A model generated the notes under the pieces. That model was not told the origin of the DNA. It saw nothing but the letters and a program-made list of their open reading frames with translations, and did no database searches. Below, piece after piece: positions 36,150 through 49,720 of a DNA stretch of 64,000 nucleotides. Origin of the DNA: Kappaphycus alvarezii. Its lineage: Eukaryota; Rhodophyta; Florideophyceae; Gigartinales; Solieriaceae. Every line of letters begins with the position of its first letter. The stretch's first letter is position 1. The position numbers were made by a program, and so were the translations under genes. The DNA is taken from the NCBI GenBank assembly GCA_002205965.3, contig NADL03000675.1, forward strand, positions 744,001 through 808,000, written 5' to 3'.

Positions 36150-39060
36150 TCCGTTGCTTCAAGGATGATGCCAAGTGTCTCGAATGTGTGTGCACATATT
36201 GGTCAACCTATTCCATACTGTAAAGTCCCATTAGTGAGAGCACCTGCAAGATTATCGCGTCCTGGTGACCATCTTATGATGTTAGTTTCCTTTCTTTCGA
36301 TGCTGTTCCTCAGATGTTGGACCATATGCCCCAAAAAAATATTTTACCTTGCCAAATGACGTGATCGTTTCCGACAAAGCCTTAGAATCCACATTCAATT
36401 CGAGCATGATCGGAGTCGCAGTGAATAAAGTGTTGATCGCTGCTTTTATGTAATAAAGCCGATATTTACTGATTTTGGCAGCCAAAATTTCATTGACATA
36501 AAACTATTGAATGGTCCTGTGCTTTTTGTGAGAGCTCCAATCGATTAATTGCATTATATTTCTATCTTTTCTTCCGTTACGTGCAAGTATCGAAATTAGC
36601 AACCTCGTTTGTCCGTAATCACCGTCATTAAGGTAAGTAGGAGAACACGCATATTAATATATCGTTCGGATTCTTGACTTACAGATAAGTGATCTGCGGG
36701 TTCAGTTTCCGGGGATCTCTTACCATATGATTCGCCTCAACTAGATGTCCTACAGGCAGTCTTCCTAGTTTTTACAGCACTAGAGAGACAAAAACACATG
36801 CCTGTGGTAATACAACGTTGCCTATATACAATAAAGTTCCGAGCAAGTTCCTGTACTGAGTTATCTCTTAGACGTTCACTAGTGCTCACCAATCCTTCCT
36901 TTGTGTCCGTTTCATACTGATTTCTTTGATGTCCATTCAAAATAGTATACTTCCATCCTCTCTATGCTCTATGTCGCACCCCATAAACGTGAATCTCGGG
37001 CCATTGACAATCTTACCCACTTCGAACATTTCTCGCAGACCGTACATGAATTGTTCGATACTGACAGGCTTCCCTGTAACCAAGAACTCATCACTCAGTT
37101 TTGCCACCAGCAATAGGATCTTTCCAGTCTCGCCGCGTGGTACAAATAGTTAACTAACACCATAGACCATCTTCATACCTCCAGTTGTGAGCCTCTAATT
37201 CTCTATGGTAATAATCCATTGCCTTCTTGCCTTTGCGATTCCATAAGGTAACTTGGTGAGTTTCCATAGTATCCTTTTTACTATCTAATGAGCCAGACAC
37301 CATTATCTTGGAGTTCTTATGTATATATCTCGGTTTATCAAGGACCTTTGCAAGTAGGCACCTTTTATATCAGCTTTCTTAAAATTGAATAGGAGGAATA
37401 TGACTATACTCAGTAAGAGGCGAATTATAATGCGTTGTGTTTGAGCAAAATCCTTACTTATATAGTCATTTTCCTGATCTCCACAACCGTGTGGATATAG
37501 TATCGCCTTTAATGATCCTGACCCCTCCTCGTCAGTCTTCACTTTGTAGACGACCTGGTATATAAGGACATTGGCGTTGTCTGGGATTTCATCTTCCAGT
37601 ATTTTATCATATGCTTATACCCAATTAGATGAGTGTTATGAGTTGAATCCTCATCGAGGATCTAAGCTGAAGAAAAGTCGAAGTTATTCTAAGATACTTG
37701 ATGCGATCCTAACTGCTCTTTCATTTGTTCTAATATCATATGTTTCATCGATTCGAGCATCATAGATGTTTAGAGGGATCAATGATATCGGAATATTTCC
37801 GATCAATGTCCACTTCCGCACGGGTTCACATATCATCTCCCACTTCAAGAAGTCACTCATCATCGTTTTGCCTCTAATTATCGCGTATAATTGTGTCCAT
37901 TTCATCTCTGGATGTACCGGACATGATGGTGTTAGACAGTAGCGCGGTAACGTCTGTCGTCGGCGGATGTATAGCTCTTTGCCCATCTAAATTCCCCCCA
38001 ATCTGTGATAAGACCGAGTTCGTACTCGAGAGAACAGCTCATAAATTCACGTGCAAGATCAGAGCTTGGCGCTAGACGTACGTCTTCGTATGTGGGTTAT
38101 ATACCTGGATCAGTAGAACAGCAATTTTGATACCATCTGTGGAATGCAGCGACCCGGTGTCATAAATTTGATTGAAGTCCCCTTTGACGGCAGTTTTCTT
38201 AATTATTGGAGAAATCGTCCTAACAGTTGCGCTGCACGTCCAACTCGTCCGTGATTTCATCTTCAATGTCCCCTGTTCTTACGAATCGGACAATCTTATG
38301 GTGAGCCTCTCCTTTCGGGAAATATTTACGACACGGACTTTTCCCGATCAATTAGACCTTTAAACTTAGCGGACAGACCCTTTATCGCTGCCAGTGGCAT
38401 ATTTTGCCACATGTCGCACATCTTGAGTTTTTTAATTTTATGCCCATGATCGCGACATTTCCGACCCTTCTTGAAGTTGTGAACCTTTGACCTCATGAGC
38501 TTGCTCACCACTTTGTGATGTTAACTGTTAGGAACGGGCTTGGTGATTTCCCGATATCTAGATCGAAGTTCAGGGTTGACTGTTCGTCAGGGTCCCTTTC
38601 TTCAATTCAACCGCCGATACCACTCACATTCTCTTTTTCATTCTTTAGTTCTGGGTCAATCCTTTTAATGGCTTTCCCAAAGTTGTCCGGAGAATACTAC
38701 CTGCTAGCTTTCTTACAAACACGCTTTATGTCTCGATTGAATTCACTACGGACATCAATTCCGATGTCGACAACATACCTATTATCCTGTAATCGGACTT
38801 AGCGTCATCCGCCTTGTTGATCATGATGGGAAAGCAGATTGCTGTAAATCGAGTCTGGTACAGACGTATTATCGAGGAGAAAAAAGTTAATTAGTTGCTT
38901 CTCCTGGGTCGTTTGGGCGTGTGGAAAGCAGTTCAAATGATATTTGGCAACGCCTCTGAAGCGCTCTGCAAATTCCTCGAAACCATCATTTATTCCGCGC
39001 TTACAGTTGAATACTTTTCACCCTGTTAGGATGAGTCTATTAGCTCCATAGGTGGAAAAG
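36150..39060 (-). pseudogene. Copia gag-pol relic inside the LTR pair
   Basis: The gag part near 39000-38900 contains 'DGFEEFAERFRGVAK'-like sequence across frames. It is followed by a CCHC-type knuckle RCATCGKICHWQR at 38387-38427. The RT motif FKKADIKGAYLQ is at 37348-37383, then INRDIYIRTPR; this is the Copia 'ADIKGAYLQ...RDIYVRPP' block. Later RT/RNase H pieces reach the IRWSPGRDNLA-type motif near 36250, the typical Copia RNase H end. Integrase is not recognised between 38.4 and 37.6 kb, so the element may be internally deleted or belong to a lineage I do not know. There are many frameshifts and stops. Confidence 0.68.
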
Positions 39061-39386
39061 TCATTGGCAACTGTTTATAGAATCTTTTCGATTGTGTATT
39101 TCTTTCGGAAAGAGGTCAGGCATTCTTCGTCATCGGCAGGACCAAGAATTCGTTTACCTGATATGAACTCTGAGTCCATAATCTACTGTTATTTGTTGTA
39201 CATGCTTGCAAACAATGAGTTTCTGTACCCTTTGGACACTTATTCGGCCCTGGAATCCGTACCATCGGCGTACGCAGATTCGTTGAATCCAAATGTGGAC
39301 ATCACTGCAATACTTGATTTTGTCGGTCTCTGCTGTGGGGCGCAGTACGTCAAACAACCGTAGGTCGCAGTCTCCTGCCCCTCTGT

Positions 39387-39745
39387 GCGTATAAATTTCA
39401 GTTCTGAGAATCCACTGTAAGCTGAAACCGTGTGGATGGTTAGCGAAAGGGATAGGAGTCGCTCGAGATGGAGATTGATCGGCAAAATTGGCAGTGGTCT
39501 ATCGGCAAGTCGCTAGATGTCCTCCCTCATCCCAAGGGAAGCGTCCTATTTCTCCCTTTAATTCTCTGGCGCACTACCTGACAGAGACCTATCCGGCTAC
39601 ATCGAATGCCCTGCATTTGCGCCGCGCTACACCGTTCTGACCAAATGCAGCTTTTCAAGCTGTCTCACTCTGTGTTCTGAGTTGCGGTAACGTGGCTCAC
39701 TCGATTGCATGATAAACAAGTGCTTTTAGGCTACATGACTACTCT
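39387..39745 (-). repeat. 5' LTR of Copia element
   Basis: Partner of 35617-35985. The pair encloses a minus-strand Copia gag-pol, so this copy is 5' with respect to the element. The whole insertion is about 4.1 kb. I did not find a clear target-site duplication. Confidence 0.8.
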
Positions 39746-42077
39746 CTCGCCATGGCTCAAAGCTTTCCTTCGATGGTAAAACTCAAACTGTACAGTACTC
39801 CACAACACAATACAATACAGAAATGTGATGTACGGAGGATTATAGAACGTACCGCACTAAGGTTTAGAAAGCACAGTCCTGAGGTTTATACAGTACAGTG
39901 CTGTTTGAATATGCATTTATTTCTCTGATGTGCGGTCATCAAACAATTTTCTTTACTTGTACAGTACTTTACTGCACAGTAAGAGTCCCCCCAGCGATTG
40001 GTTATGATTAAAGTGGTCAGTGACTATCAAATTGTCACAGAGACCGATCCATCAAGCCATACTGTCGTGAGACACGATTTCGTTGCCAAGCGGTCTGCGC
40101 TCGGCAACAATTGACGGGATAGGACAGAATTCCCGTGGTATTACAAATAAAGGATAGTTAATTTAGTAAAGGGCCAGAGTGGGTGTCTTAGCGATGCAAC
40201 GGACGATTTGTCGACGTTGCGGTACTTCCCTCTGCTTTCCTAGTGACTCAGGAGGAGAAAAGTGGTGAAGATGCGAATAAGTATACTGCACGGAAAATGA
40301 TTGCCGCACACCCAGCGGGAAGAATGTGGGGTGGTTTAATATTTGAAGGATATGGTCGGTTGTGGCCAGAAATATCCTACAGGGTGGGCAAATACAGGTG
40401 GCGCGTTGCCATTACAATGGCATGGCTTGGGCGCCAACAAATTACAAAAAGTGGGTTCATCGGGAAGCGCTTGCCTTTTCCTGATTCGTGCGGCGAGTGC
40501 GATCAGCGATACGGTGCAGCTCGTTCGATGGAAAATCAAGGTGGTCGAAAGAGAAGTCGGAGGAGAAGATGGAGCGTTGTAAGAAGGAATTATTCCAGAT
40601 GGACCACGACAATGAAAAAATTGGGGTGGTGCGGAGATGCAAAAAGCCAAAAATCAACCGTAAAGAGTGAAGTTGCCAGTACTGTTTGATAAAAAGGGGA
40701 GAAGGGGATGCCGGCGGGCACGATCGCGGACACAACCCGTACGAGATTGACGCATTGCTGTACGGAAGTGGGGTGGATGTCAAAGGGAAGTTATTTCAGA
40801 GAGAGAGGTGGTACGCATGCACGACAAGCGTTGAAGATCATGGGGCGTACTACGAAATTAGAGGATCAACCTTTTCAACCCCTGTGGCCACGTAGAGAGT
40901 AGAGTACGTCAAAACTAAGGCGATCGCGGTACCTTCCTGTGAGGAAATTCCTTTGCAATACATCGTCGCTCCTGCACGTACGACTCTTGCGCAAAGTGAA
41001 GGCAATGAGCAACATGAGCGACAAGCGTTGGCAAGTGTGGAGAAGTTTTGCGTGAAAAAATTGGGCGTTGCTGTTGTGACAGGTAGTCCAGGTGCCCGAG
41101 GTTGCAATGGTGCGTGGGCTGAATTATATGACTTCGATCGATGCGAATTATTGGTAATCATGAACGGAGCCCTATATTTTGTTCCTGCTGCAAACCGTAA
41201 CGGTACTGCACGCTTGAGTGGTGCAGAGGAGGTGTTGGATGTCGGGGCGGGATGAAAGAGGTTGACATGCACTTCCACAAACTCGGGCGGCCACAGGGTT
41301 ACTTCGGCGACAACGACGTCGTTTAGTTTGCGCAAGCCGTACAACAGGAATAAATTGTATGCAAATAGTGGGAGGAAGTAATCGAGTCGGCGCGCAACGG
41401 CCTTTGGATAATAGAGTCTTATCGATTGCGTTTGTTTCGTACGGTTGAACCAGGTCGCAAAAGGATTACCCAGGGTAGATCATTGCGTCGCAGTTGGTTA
41501 TTCTCGTGGGATTATACTGTACAACGCCGAAAGGAACCCTATTGAGTTGAGAACGGAGGCGTGTAGTAAACCAAATTCATTACGGCTTGAGGTAGCTGAA
41601 GTGTTTCAACTAGTTTTTGAATAAAATTAAGTAACTTTCACAACAGAAGCTGGGTCGACGTTGCAGTACTTCTCTATGTTTTCCTCGTGCCCGGGAAGAG
41701 AAAAGGGGTCACGATGCGACTGCGTATATGCAGTCCATCAGTCCGGAAAAAATTCGGAAATTGGAGTTTTCATACCTATCTATACCTTGGCTTCCCGCCT
41801 TACCAAAAACTCGAAGCTTGCATACCTCTTTCACGGTTTGGAGCCATTTTCGCGAACTGAGACATTTCAAAAAGACTACTGGGCTCATATTCATAAGCGT
41901 CGCGGTGCAAACAAAATCGACCACCTTCGAGACCGTCAGGGGGATGTGTTCAAAATTTTTAGGTCTCGTGACGAAAGGAGGTAATTGTGGCAATGAAAAA
42001 CAGGGAAAAGCTTGTTACTGTGGATCCATGGAATGCTTTGAAAGAGGGTCCCTGCGAGGCTAAGATCGACCACAATT
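39746..42077. other. Spacer with repeats and unrecognised ORFs
   Basis: Bases 39780-39990 hold GTAC palindromes. An about 80-bp block at 40208-40290 recurs at 41652-41740 (shared TCGACGTTGC(G/A)GTACTTC opening). Bases 40394-40454 recur at 57656-57714. Both strands are open at 40850-41344: a 164-codon minus frame and a 100-codon plus frame (VAPARTTLAQSEGNEQHERQ). The plus reading ends VLDVGAG. I recognise neither and cannot choose between them. Confidence 0.3.
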
Positions 42078-43830
42078 TTGATCTTACCTGATCGGGTAAT
42101 ACTGAGGCGAGCTGAAATAAATACTTCCCCCCTCCTTAATCCTTTTCACGGCAAAATATCTGGTCAAATTCGGCCTTGTATAAACTTTCGTTCCAGTACA
42201 CTCGGTTTGTCCGTAATTTATAATGCTCAGAGGCATAAAAATAACTCTATGTCTGCATTGAAGGCTCGGAAAAGCGTGCAACACCTAATAATCCACGAAA
42301 GAGAAATGATTGTTTCATTTGCGCACTTTAGAAGAAAATTGGAGAGCAATTGGTTTTCTACGCATAATGAGCATGACAAAAAGCGCTTATATAAAGACTT
42401 TCAAATTCTGAATGTGCAGACGTTTACATCTACTTCTCAGCTGTTTTATGTGAGCAATTATGTCGGAGGTGCAACATCGACCTTACGAATGCCCGATTCC
42501 TTCTTGCCACTGTGGTCGAATGTAGATTTTGTACGCTTCAACACAACCATAAGAGGCATGCAATGAATGCTGCAAGTCAACATGAGCCCTTTCTCAACGG
42601 TAATAAGAATAGGTACTCCATATTCAGAGGCAAAAACTGTGTTCGGAGTTTTTGTGTCTTGAGACCATTCCTCAATTATGGAAAAGATACCCTGGAGGAT
42701 ACAGAAACATTCTACGAATTTAATGAGGCTGTTAAGGTTCATTCTGGGGGTTCATTGAGTATTGATGATGCTCATGGAATCCATGCCTCTGGTGATTGCC
42801 TCTAGGTTGTAACTAAGTAAGCTTTTGGCATGAAACCACAAGTGGATGCTGCTGCGCATCTATTTGATATCTTTGACAGGTGTTTGGTAGGTTGTGTCTT
42901 GTATACTCTGAATGTGGTGAATGATAACCCGGTATTTATTGCCGAGAATGTCGCGGCGTCAAGCAAAGCACAGAGATTGAAATCGAAAGTTATTGCACCA
43001 TTCCATTCTGTCCTTTGTTCTCTTTTCCCCCAGGTCGAGAGCTTTTCCAGTCGCGTGCCAACCTCGTTGCCAAAAAGTTACTTCAATCTCAAAGATATGC
43101 AACAAAGCCGTGCAATCCCATCTTGGACCAGTTTGAGCTTCAAATAATGTTCATTTATATTCCTTCCCAAGAACGTTCAGGTGCTATACACCTGATGTTG
43201 CACTGTGATACAGTACAGGGTGTCATTTCTCTATCCTCTCGGGACAGCAGTGAAATTCTACCAAAAGAGAAGAGTAGAATGTTCATGCAGGTATTCAAGT
43301 GGTTTTTTGATGATGAGCGATACCGCAGTTGTAATTGGCTGCTTTCAGAAGAAATTGCAGCTATTCCCGGACGCCTCTAGGCAGCATTATTCTGGTATGG
43401 CAACAAATAAGCAGATTTTGTCCTGGAAAGTCGCGGCGTCTGCGTTTGGCAAGCCGTTTTGTCGGATATTTCCGGTGTAATGATACAGAGGCGATGCTAG
43501 TTTCGAACATTGACGGTTATACTCAGCAATTTTTCAATTTTTCGAAGGGAATGATGAAAGTCTAAATATCCCCAGATGTGACCACCTCCCATGTATTGGG
43601 GCTTTGAAAGTTATTGAGTCGGTTTTCTCTCCAGGTTGCGATCGGCAGTTTGTCCCCTTCACATGAATTTTTCGATTGTTGGCATCCTCGAATCTTCAGC
43701 ATCATGGACGATTGTTCTTCATTCCATGGGAATTGTAAGCTCAAGTGACAGTACCGAAAAAAGTCGGAAGAGGTTCAATGCACACAGAGAGCAATCTGAA
43801 TACAGGGCTTTTAAAACATAAAACTTGAGG
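42078..43830 (+). other. Cluster of broken, unrecognised plus-strand ORFs
   Basis: Frames at 42078-42566 (KARKSVQHLIIHEREMIVSF, then a Ser/Thr/Phe-rich segment), 42512-42805, 42830-43147 and 43015-43380 (LQIMFIYIPSQERSGAIHLM, MFMQVFKWFFDDERYRSCNW) overlap in a chain. This suggests one long coding sequence of about 500 residues broken by shifts. The composition is protein-like, with no catalytic or zinc motif I can name. It is possibly the coding part of another element or an expanded host gene family. Confidence 0.3.
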
Positions 43831-45485
43831 CCAGGTTGGCTAGCATTCAGATGTAAAATTTCGATATCCTGCCGTTGCATAGCGTCAAGGCAAATGTAAA
43901 GGCATTATCGATGGTTAGCGGGACAGTAGCTCAAGGTTGTTCAAAATCGAAAGAGAAGGCGATCTGAATATCTGATAATCGTGAGTCTACTGCTTGTTCA
44001 TTCTAGAATGCTGATTTCAATTGGCTGGATCCTAAAACAGTTCTGGTTCTCAGGTAGACTTTTCTTCATCTCTATCTTATAAGCGCCAATAATGAATATA
44101 ACTCTGCTGTTGCAACTGTAGGACCAATCACTTGCTCATTGTTACATTTCTGACGAACTATCTTGCAAAGTTGACGAACAAGGTCGGTGTCATGAACACC
44201 ATGCATCTGACCTCTGCCAGTACAGCTGGTAGAGCCCGATGTACATGTCTCCGCAGTGCTGATTTCTGGAGCCTTCATTACAGTTTCGATGCCATGCCAC
44301 TGGTTCTGTTGTTCTTAAATTTCCAATAGAGCCGTTTTGCCGTATGCATGCTAACAGAATGTTTTCACCTTCATATATACTTTTATGAATGGCAGTAGAT
44401 ACCCAGATAGAATAAAACAAACAACAGTGCCTTCCGCAGCAGTCTGAATACAAGCATATTACAGAAATATCAAAGAATGAATCCTGTAGTAGTTGTATAT
44501 CGTAAAGGTAGGAATCCTCCCAGTATGACGCATCTATATTCTCGATAGTGACAAATATAGAAGTTTTTCCTCATTTGGACAAGCCCAATCCATAAGAATA
44601 TGTACTGATGAACATAATGCACCAAAGAGATATACCAAATATCCAAATATGCACCTTTGGCAAGACGAAATCCCCAAACATATTAAAATGTCACAACCTG
44701 CTGTTTGAGAGACGAAAGGCTGGCAAATAGCCCCTGTATTGCGGAAGAAATACAATGACTAATGTAAAAAGGTCAAGAATATAAGGTCTCGCACGCTCCA
44801 GCAAATAGAAGAGGGGCGGAGTTCGAGCAATGCGCAAGATTGTGAAGGTGAAGGTTTGAAGAAAGGGGGAGAGTATGATGAAGGTGAGCCATAAAGGTCA
44901 TCAAATCATGCTATAAAGGACAAAGAAAACAGATTTTTGACTCTCCCAGAATGACTAAAATTAACAATTTCCGAATATGTTCGAAATTTGGCGAAAGCTG
45001 ACAAACTGTATATAAAATATGTGTGCTAATCAATTTCAAAAGTACCCTATGACAAATTAAATTGAACAGAATTGTGTGTATTTCTGTTAAATGGACCTTT
45101 TTTGGACCGAAACCATAATTAAAGAATAGCTGCTTACCATTAATATGCAGAAACCCGTATCAGAAATGGATTAGTTGCTCTCGGGAGATATGGGCTTCAT
45201 AACCTATCCATTGTAGGTCCACTATATTAGTTAACATCTAAACTAGATCCAGAGCCCAGTCTGTCCCGTCTCTAAAGTAGTTTCAAATGTACGTATAGTT
45301 ATTTGGATGATGAAGATCACATACGTTCTTCTTTAAATGGGCTTGCCATGTTCTTTCATGCGGAGAAGGAACATCGCAAAGCCTACAGCTTTCAACAATG
45401 TAACCGACCCCATCAGCAAATCAAGCATTATTCATCTTAATTTCCTGCACTGAGCTCCTTCTATTCAGCAAAATAAATTTTGTAC
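43831..45485. other. Spacer with short unrecognised frames
   Basis: A minus frame at 44072-44278 is Cys/Thr-rich and may belong to the downstream end of the DUF7869-type element. The rest is AT-rich with no supported gene. Confidence 0.3.
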
Positions 45486-45489
45486 ACTC

Positions 45490-46660
45490 TGCTGAATTGA
45501 AAAAATCCTTTGCATACAGTACGCCGGGATGACTGCTACTAAATTAAAATACTTGATAGGTAGAAACTTTAAGTTCTGTTCGAATCTTAAAGAAAGTACC
45601 CTACATAGTCTTCCAATCTTTCCATCTAATCAGACTGCCACAGACTACTTCATTGGACATAGAACTATCTTCAATGACTTTCATCATTTCTCCAGGATAG
45701 TTCACATTGATAATCTTTAGCGTTCTTCTGAAGGGACCGAACAAACCATCACAGCGATGTTCTGTATGACCTGCAACAAAGAAATAAACAGTTATTTTTT
45801 TTTAATCTCAGCATAACTCGCAAACATAAGTACCATAAAACATATCGATTCTTATTTTGTCCAGAACAGTTGTCACAATGAAGCTTGAGATTTTCCACAG
45901 TATTGCTCAGTGCAGTATCATTTATATGATTGTCAACAACATAGTGAAACATGGGACACGCCAAGTTTCCAGTCTTCTTGTTTGGCCAATGACCTTCAAC
46001 TAGGCCAAATGTATAAACCCTATCCAAATTACTGCTACAAATACCAAAAAGATCGACTTGAACCCAGTCGCAAGGTTAAGCTCACCATGATATCTAACTA
46101 AGAAGGTAATGAAACCCTCTCATCAAAAATCAACAGTAAGATGACCTGTGCCATTTTCGGGTTCCCCTTTAGCTTTCTCACCAAAAACTTTATTATGCTT
46201 CTTTCTATGCTTTTGTAGTGTCTCAGTAAGTAAATCGTTCATACTGTTATCCTCTTTGGTATGAATGTATTTTTGAGCTCGGTGCAGAGATCACAAAAAT
46301 CAGACCCAGATTTCGAAATTCGAAGCTTCGCCATACATGTTCTCCAAAGTTTAAGGACCCTCGGGTTTCATCCAGTTCCTTTCGCAGTGAGCGACTACGA
46401 AATCAGCAATTTCTGACCAAATCGCGACATACTGATCGTATGTATCTGCAACATTTGTATCACTTGGTAAAAATCATATTGGATAGTCGTAAGAAGATCC
46501 TCGTCCTGTCGGACAAAGCATAACATTTCGTTCACTGCATCGACGTAGAAATCCAAAGGCAACGACGGTCGTTATTGAATGTTTTCCTGCACGGGACACT
46601 GAGCTACTTCCTCTTTTCATTAAACTGTAAAACAGCTGAAATCCATACAGACACACACTT
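45490..46660 (-). pseudogene. DUF7869-type transposase relic
   Basis: The minus strand reads AGKHSITTVVAFGFLRRCSE with NVMLCPTGRGSSYDYP at 46477-46600. It then reads IWSEIADFVVAHCERNWMKP near 46400 and SGSDFCDLC near 46290. A further frame gives HYVVDNHINDTALSNTVEN and the hallmark KLHCDNCSGQNKNRYVLWYL at about 45828-45886. Downstream, EHRCDGLFGPFRRTLK and SLIRWKDWKTM lead to about 45500. The 'HADNC.GQNKN...L' plus 'GH(T)...D..FG..KR' arrangement is that of DUF7869 transposase-like proteins, seen in many eukaryotic elements. Several shifts and stops are present. Confidence 0.65.
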
Positions 46661-47745
46661 TTCTCTTGATTACATACTTAATAGTCATGCGCTACTCGTT
46701 TGTCTTGCGTCATCTTGCCTTCCGATTTGCGCACTAGATGACGCCCAATCTGCTAGCTCGTTCAGGCGTCCTGGCGGCGCGCTAGCCAAAGTAGCATAGC
46801 TCGCACGCTTTCTGTTCCTTTCAGTTTGGTCCAGAAGAGCAAAGCTTATTCAGAGCTCCAGCCTTTCAGCAACGCAGCTTCCTTTTTTATTCCAGTAGGG
46901 TCAAGTGAAAAGATCTTTGTACTTTCTGAATGCTCTCGGGCATGCTGAAATTCAACTGCATCAAATTCTTGACCAGATGGCTCGACCATATCGGAGAATG
47001 CTGTTGTAGAATCTCCTCGAGGCGCGGGCCTTCGCCATCATGTCCACAATGTTCGCTACCGTCCGTTTTGCAAAGAGAGGAAGTATGAAAAGGGAAGTGT
47101 GGCACTTTCGAGAGTCAAATTAGTGGGCCGTCATTATCTGAAGCTTTGCCACGACGAAACGAAAAAGTACTAAATTTGATTTTTCCCTGTATCTGGAGAA
47201 GTTTTATTTGGACCCGCACCTCAAAAACAGCCCTGAATCTAAACCCTACCTGTAGTGCCCAAAGGACAAGCAAATGTACTCATCTAAGGGCAAATGATTG
47301 TTCTAAAATAACTATATTTTTTAATTAAATTTATATCTTGGTTTGCTGAATCCCTGATGACTAACATCTCCTAACTATAAAAGAAGTAATTACATCCCTA
47401 TTCACAACAACCGCTGTGGCCTGGAAAAGAAAATCGTGAGTCCGACTCGCTGCGCTCTACAGGAGGTCAAAAACTTCCTTCAGAAAGGTCGAAAATTCTG
47501 CTACAGCTGCAACCTCAGTTTGTTTAGCGCCCCCATTTGAACATGAGCAGAGGGTTACTTCACTGATCACTCATGAAGAGGAATAACTTCATAGATATGT
47601 ATGCTAATTACGCAAGTCGAACGACGCGAATCAGAAGCACGGGCGGCTATAGTCAAGGACCCATTTTATTTTTGCTCAGTCAGCCTACAAAATATAAGCA
47701 TAGACAAGTAGACATCACTGTAGAGTAGCATAAGGCATCATATAA
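46661..47745. other. Spacer without supported genes
   Basis: Only short frames. One minus frame at 46887-47105 begins MPHFPFHTSSLCKTDGSEHC and has no family I recognise. Confidence 0.4.
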
Positions 47746-47749
47746 TTAT

Positions 47750-49440
47750 GACAGAAGTGGAAATCGCGTAAATGCTTTTGAAGCAGTTCCATCCTGTCTC
47801 TTAATGGCATATCAACACCTCCTTGTTCAGTTTCAGGCACTCAGAGCAAGAAATTTGGACTTCTTGTCAGATTTGCAAATTTTGCATCTGCTTTGAAACG
47901 CCGCTTTCGTTGGGGCCCCATTGGCTCCTTTGCGCCTTTTCACTGTGGGCACCAGTGATTCCAGTACCGCAGGCCAATGAGGGAATAGAATGCTCTAACG
48001 TCAATGTAAGATCTGGAGGCCAATAGCATCAAATAAATTGTCAATGAGTTGCTCTGCAAGTTTGCATAAAAATCTTTTTGCGACACGCAATTTCTTGCAC
48101 CATCAAACCCTTGTATAGCAGCCATGAGTCAACGATGCAAATTGCAAGCAAAGATATATTAACCCTACGACCAATCATTGACTTCGAATTTCTTCTCCAA
48201 TCCAAGATCATCTGTCTGCATCTGTTATGCCTGTCAATCTGGGAGCAAGTTTCATAGTATGTGCTGAAAACCGCTAGGATTGGAATTTCCATTTCGCAAG
48301 CACCATTTCATTGCCAGCAGATCTCCAACGAGATCTTCTGATAGGCTCTATGGAAGTGTTATACCGGAAGTACGGACGAAATATCGTCTGTCTCTATCCA
48401 TTCACATAACGGCCATCATAGAGGGATGGCTTTCCGTCCTCGAACTTACCATAGAGATATGATCCCCACGCCTCAAAAGTTCCAACCCTGAAAAAATTAC
48501 ATAGGAAACTGCCTTGTTGCATTCTTGACGACACCTGTAAACCTCAGTCCATATTCGAAAAGTGCATTTGCTGTAGCCACAGAAGCAAATGCAGAGTCTG
48601 CACAAACAATTCGATTTCAATTAAACCAAGGCTCTGTAAGGCGAAGAGCAAAGCAGTCCGATGATGAAAATTCGACTCGTAGCGCAGATTACTGCTGTCA
48701 GATGCTGACAAAACAATCTCGAATTTAATATAATTCCAATGACACCATAGCAAGCAGTCTTGATCTCACATCCTTTTTCAGGCCTACGGTCCATAGTGAC
48801 ATAGTGCGGATTCCTTCCGACGTCCAGTTTCCCCCCATTCCGTACCAGCGCGACATGCTTTCATCCACGCAAATTCTCTCGATGGCGACATACTTGACCT
48901 CCTATGCCGTTTTATGGCCTGCACAAATCCACTGACCAAAGACCATCTTTTTTCAGTGATTTCAGTTTCCGTGTAGCAGCTGAACGTAATACATGAGACC
49001 AGTACTTCGAAAGGGTCCTCGAATATTTTCCAAACATCGCCAATGTATTGTATTTGGATGTAGACTGTGTACTCCAAAGCTATCTTCTGCTTGTGAACTC
49101 GAATCTGCGTAGCAATATGAAAATTCCAAAAAACTTAGGAATCACCAGTTGCTGTGCATGCAATGTTAGAGTTTCCGGTTGTAAGTTCGGTAATTGAGGA
49201 AAAGTGTTGGAGGGAAAACTTGTAAAGAGAAAAGTCGTACGGGTCTCCTCATACTCGATATGGCCTTGAATGTATGGGCCACCTGCTGGACAAATTACCT
49301 TCCATGGCCGATGTTCCGTTGATCCATTCAACAGTAATAATACCTCCTGATTGTCCAAATTTTCCATGCCTTTCTTTGCATACCCCTCCTACTCCGGCCA
49401 TCTCATTGGCTTCTTCTCGAGGCTCTTCTTCTGAAGGTTT
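47750..49440 (-). pseudogene. PiggyBac-like transposase relic
   Basis: The minus-strand order fits DDE_Tnp_1_7. The N-terminal part (49367-49080) has RPWKVICPAGGPYIQGHIEY and PKFFGIFILLRRFEFTSRR. The following frame has RWSLVSGFVQAIKRHR (about 48955-48905) and the degraded 'DESM.RWYG.GG' catalytic region near 48880-48830. Middle frames include LRRGDHISMVSSRTESHPSM at about 48420-48480. The 48292-48041 frame carries CSQIDRHNRCRQ (about 48211-48247) and ISLLAICIVDSWLLYKG, very characteristic of PiggyBac. The C-terminal Cys-rich segment CKICKSDKKSKF lies near 47860-47900. Numerous frame changes make it inactive. The wording of the core recalls oomycete PiggyBac-like proteins, from memory. Confidence 0.78.
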
Positions 49441-49720
49441 GATTCGGTAGCTCGATCACGCAGCATATGCCTCTAACTCATTGGATGTTCCTGGGCACCT
49501 TCAGATGCTTCTCCTGGCTTGATGGTGACAAGTTTCAAGCTGACTAGCTTTGTTCGGTCCATAATGGACCAGTGTTCGGTGACCGTAGTCTGACGTTTAC
49601 GATAGATGTTTAGGCCCTTTCTATACTAGACGTCTCACGGCGCATATTGTCTCAATACCAGTATTCTGGGATTTCCCATTTCATTGGACACTTTCCAAGC
49701 TTTCCAATTTCCCCTCTATT

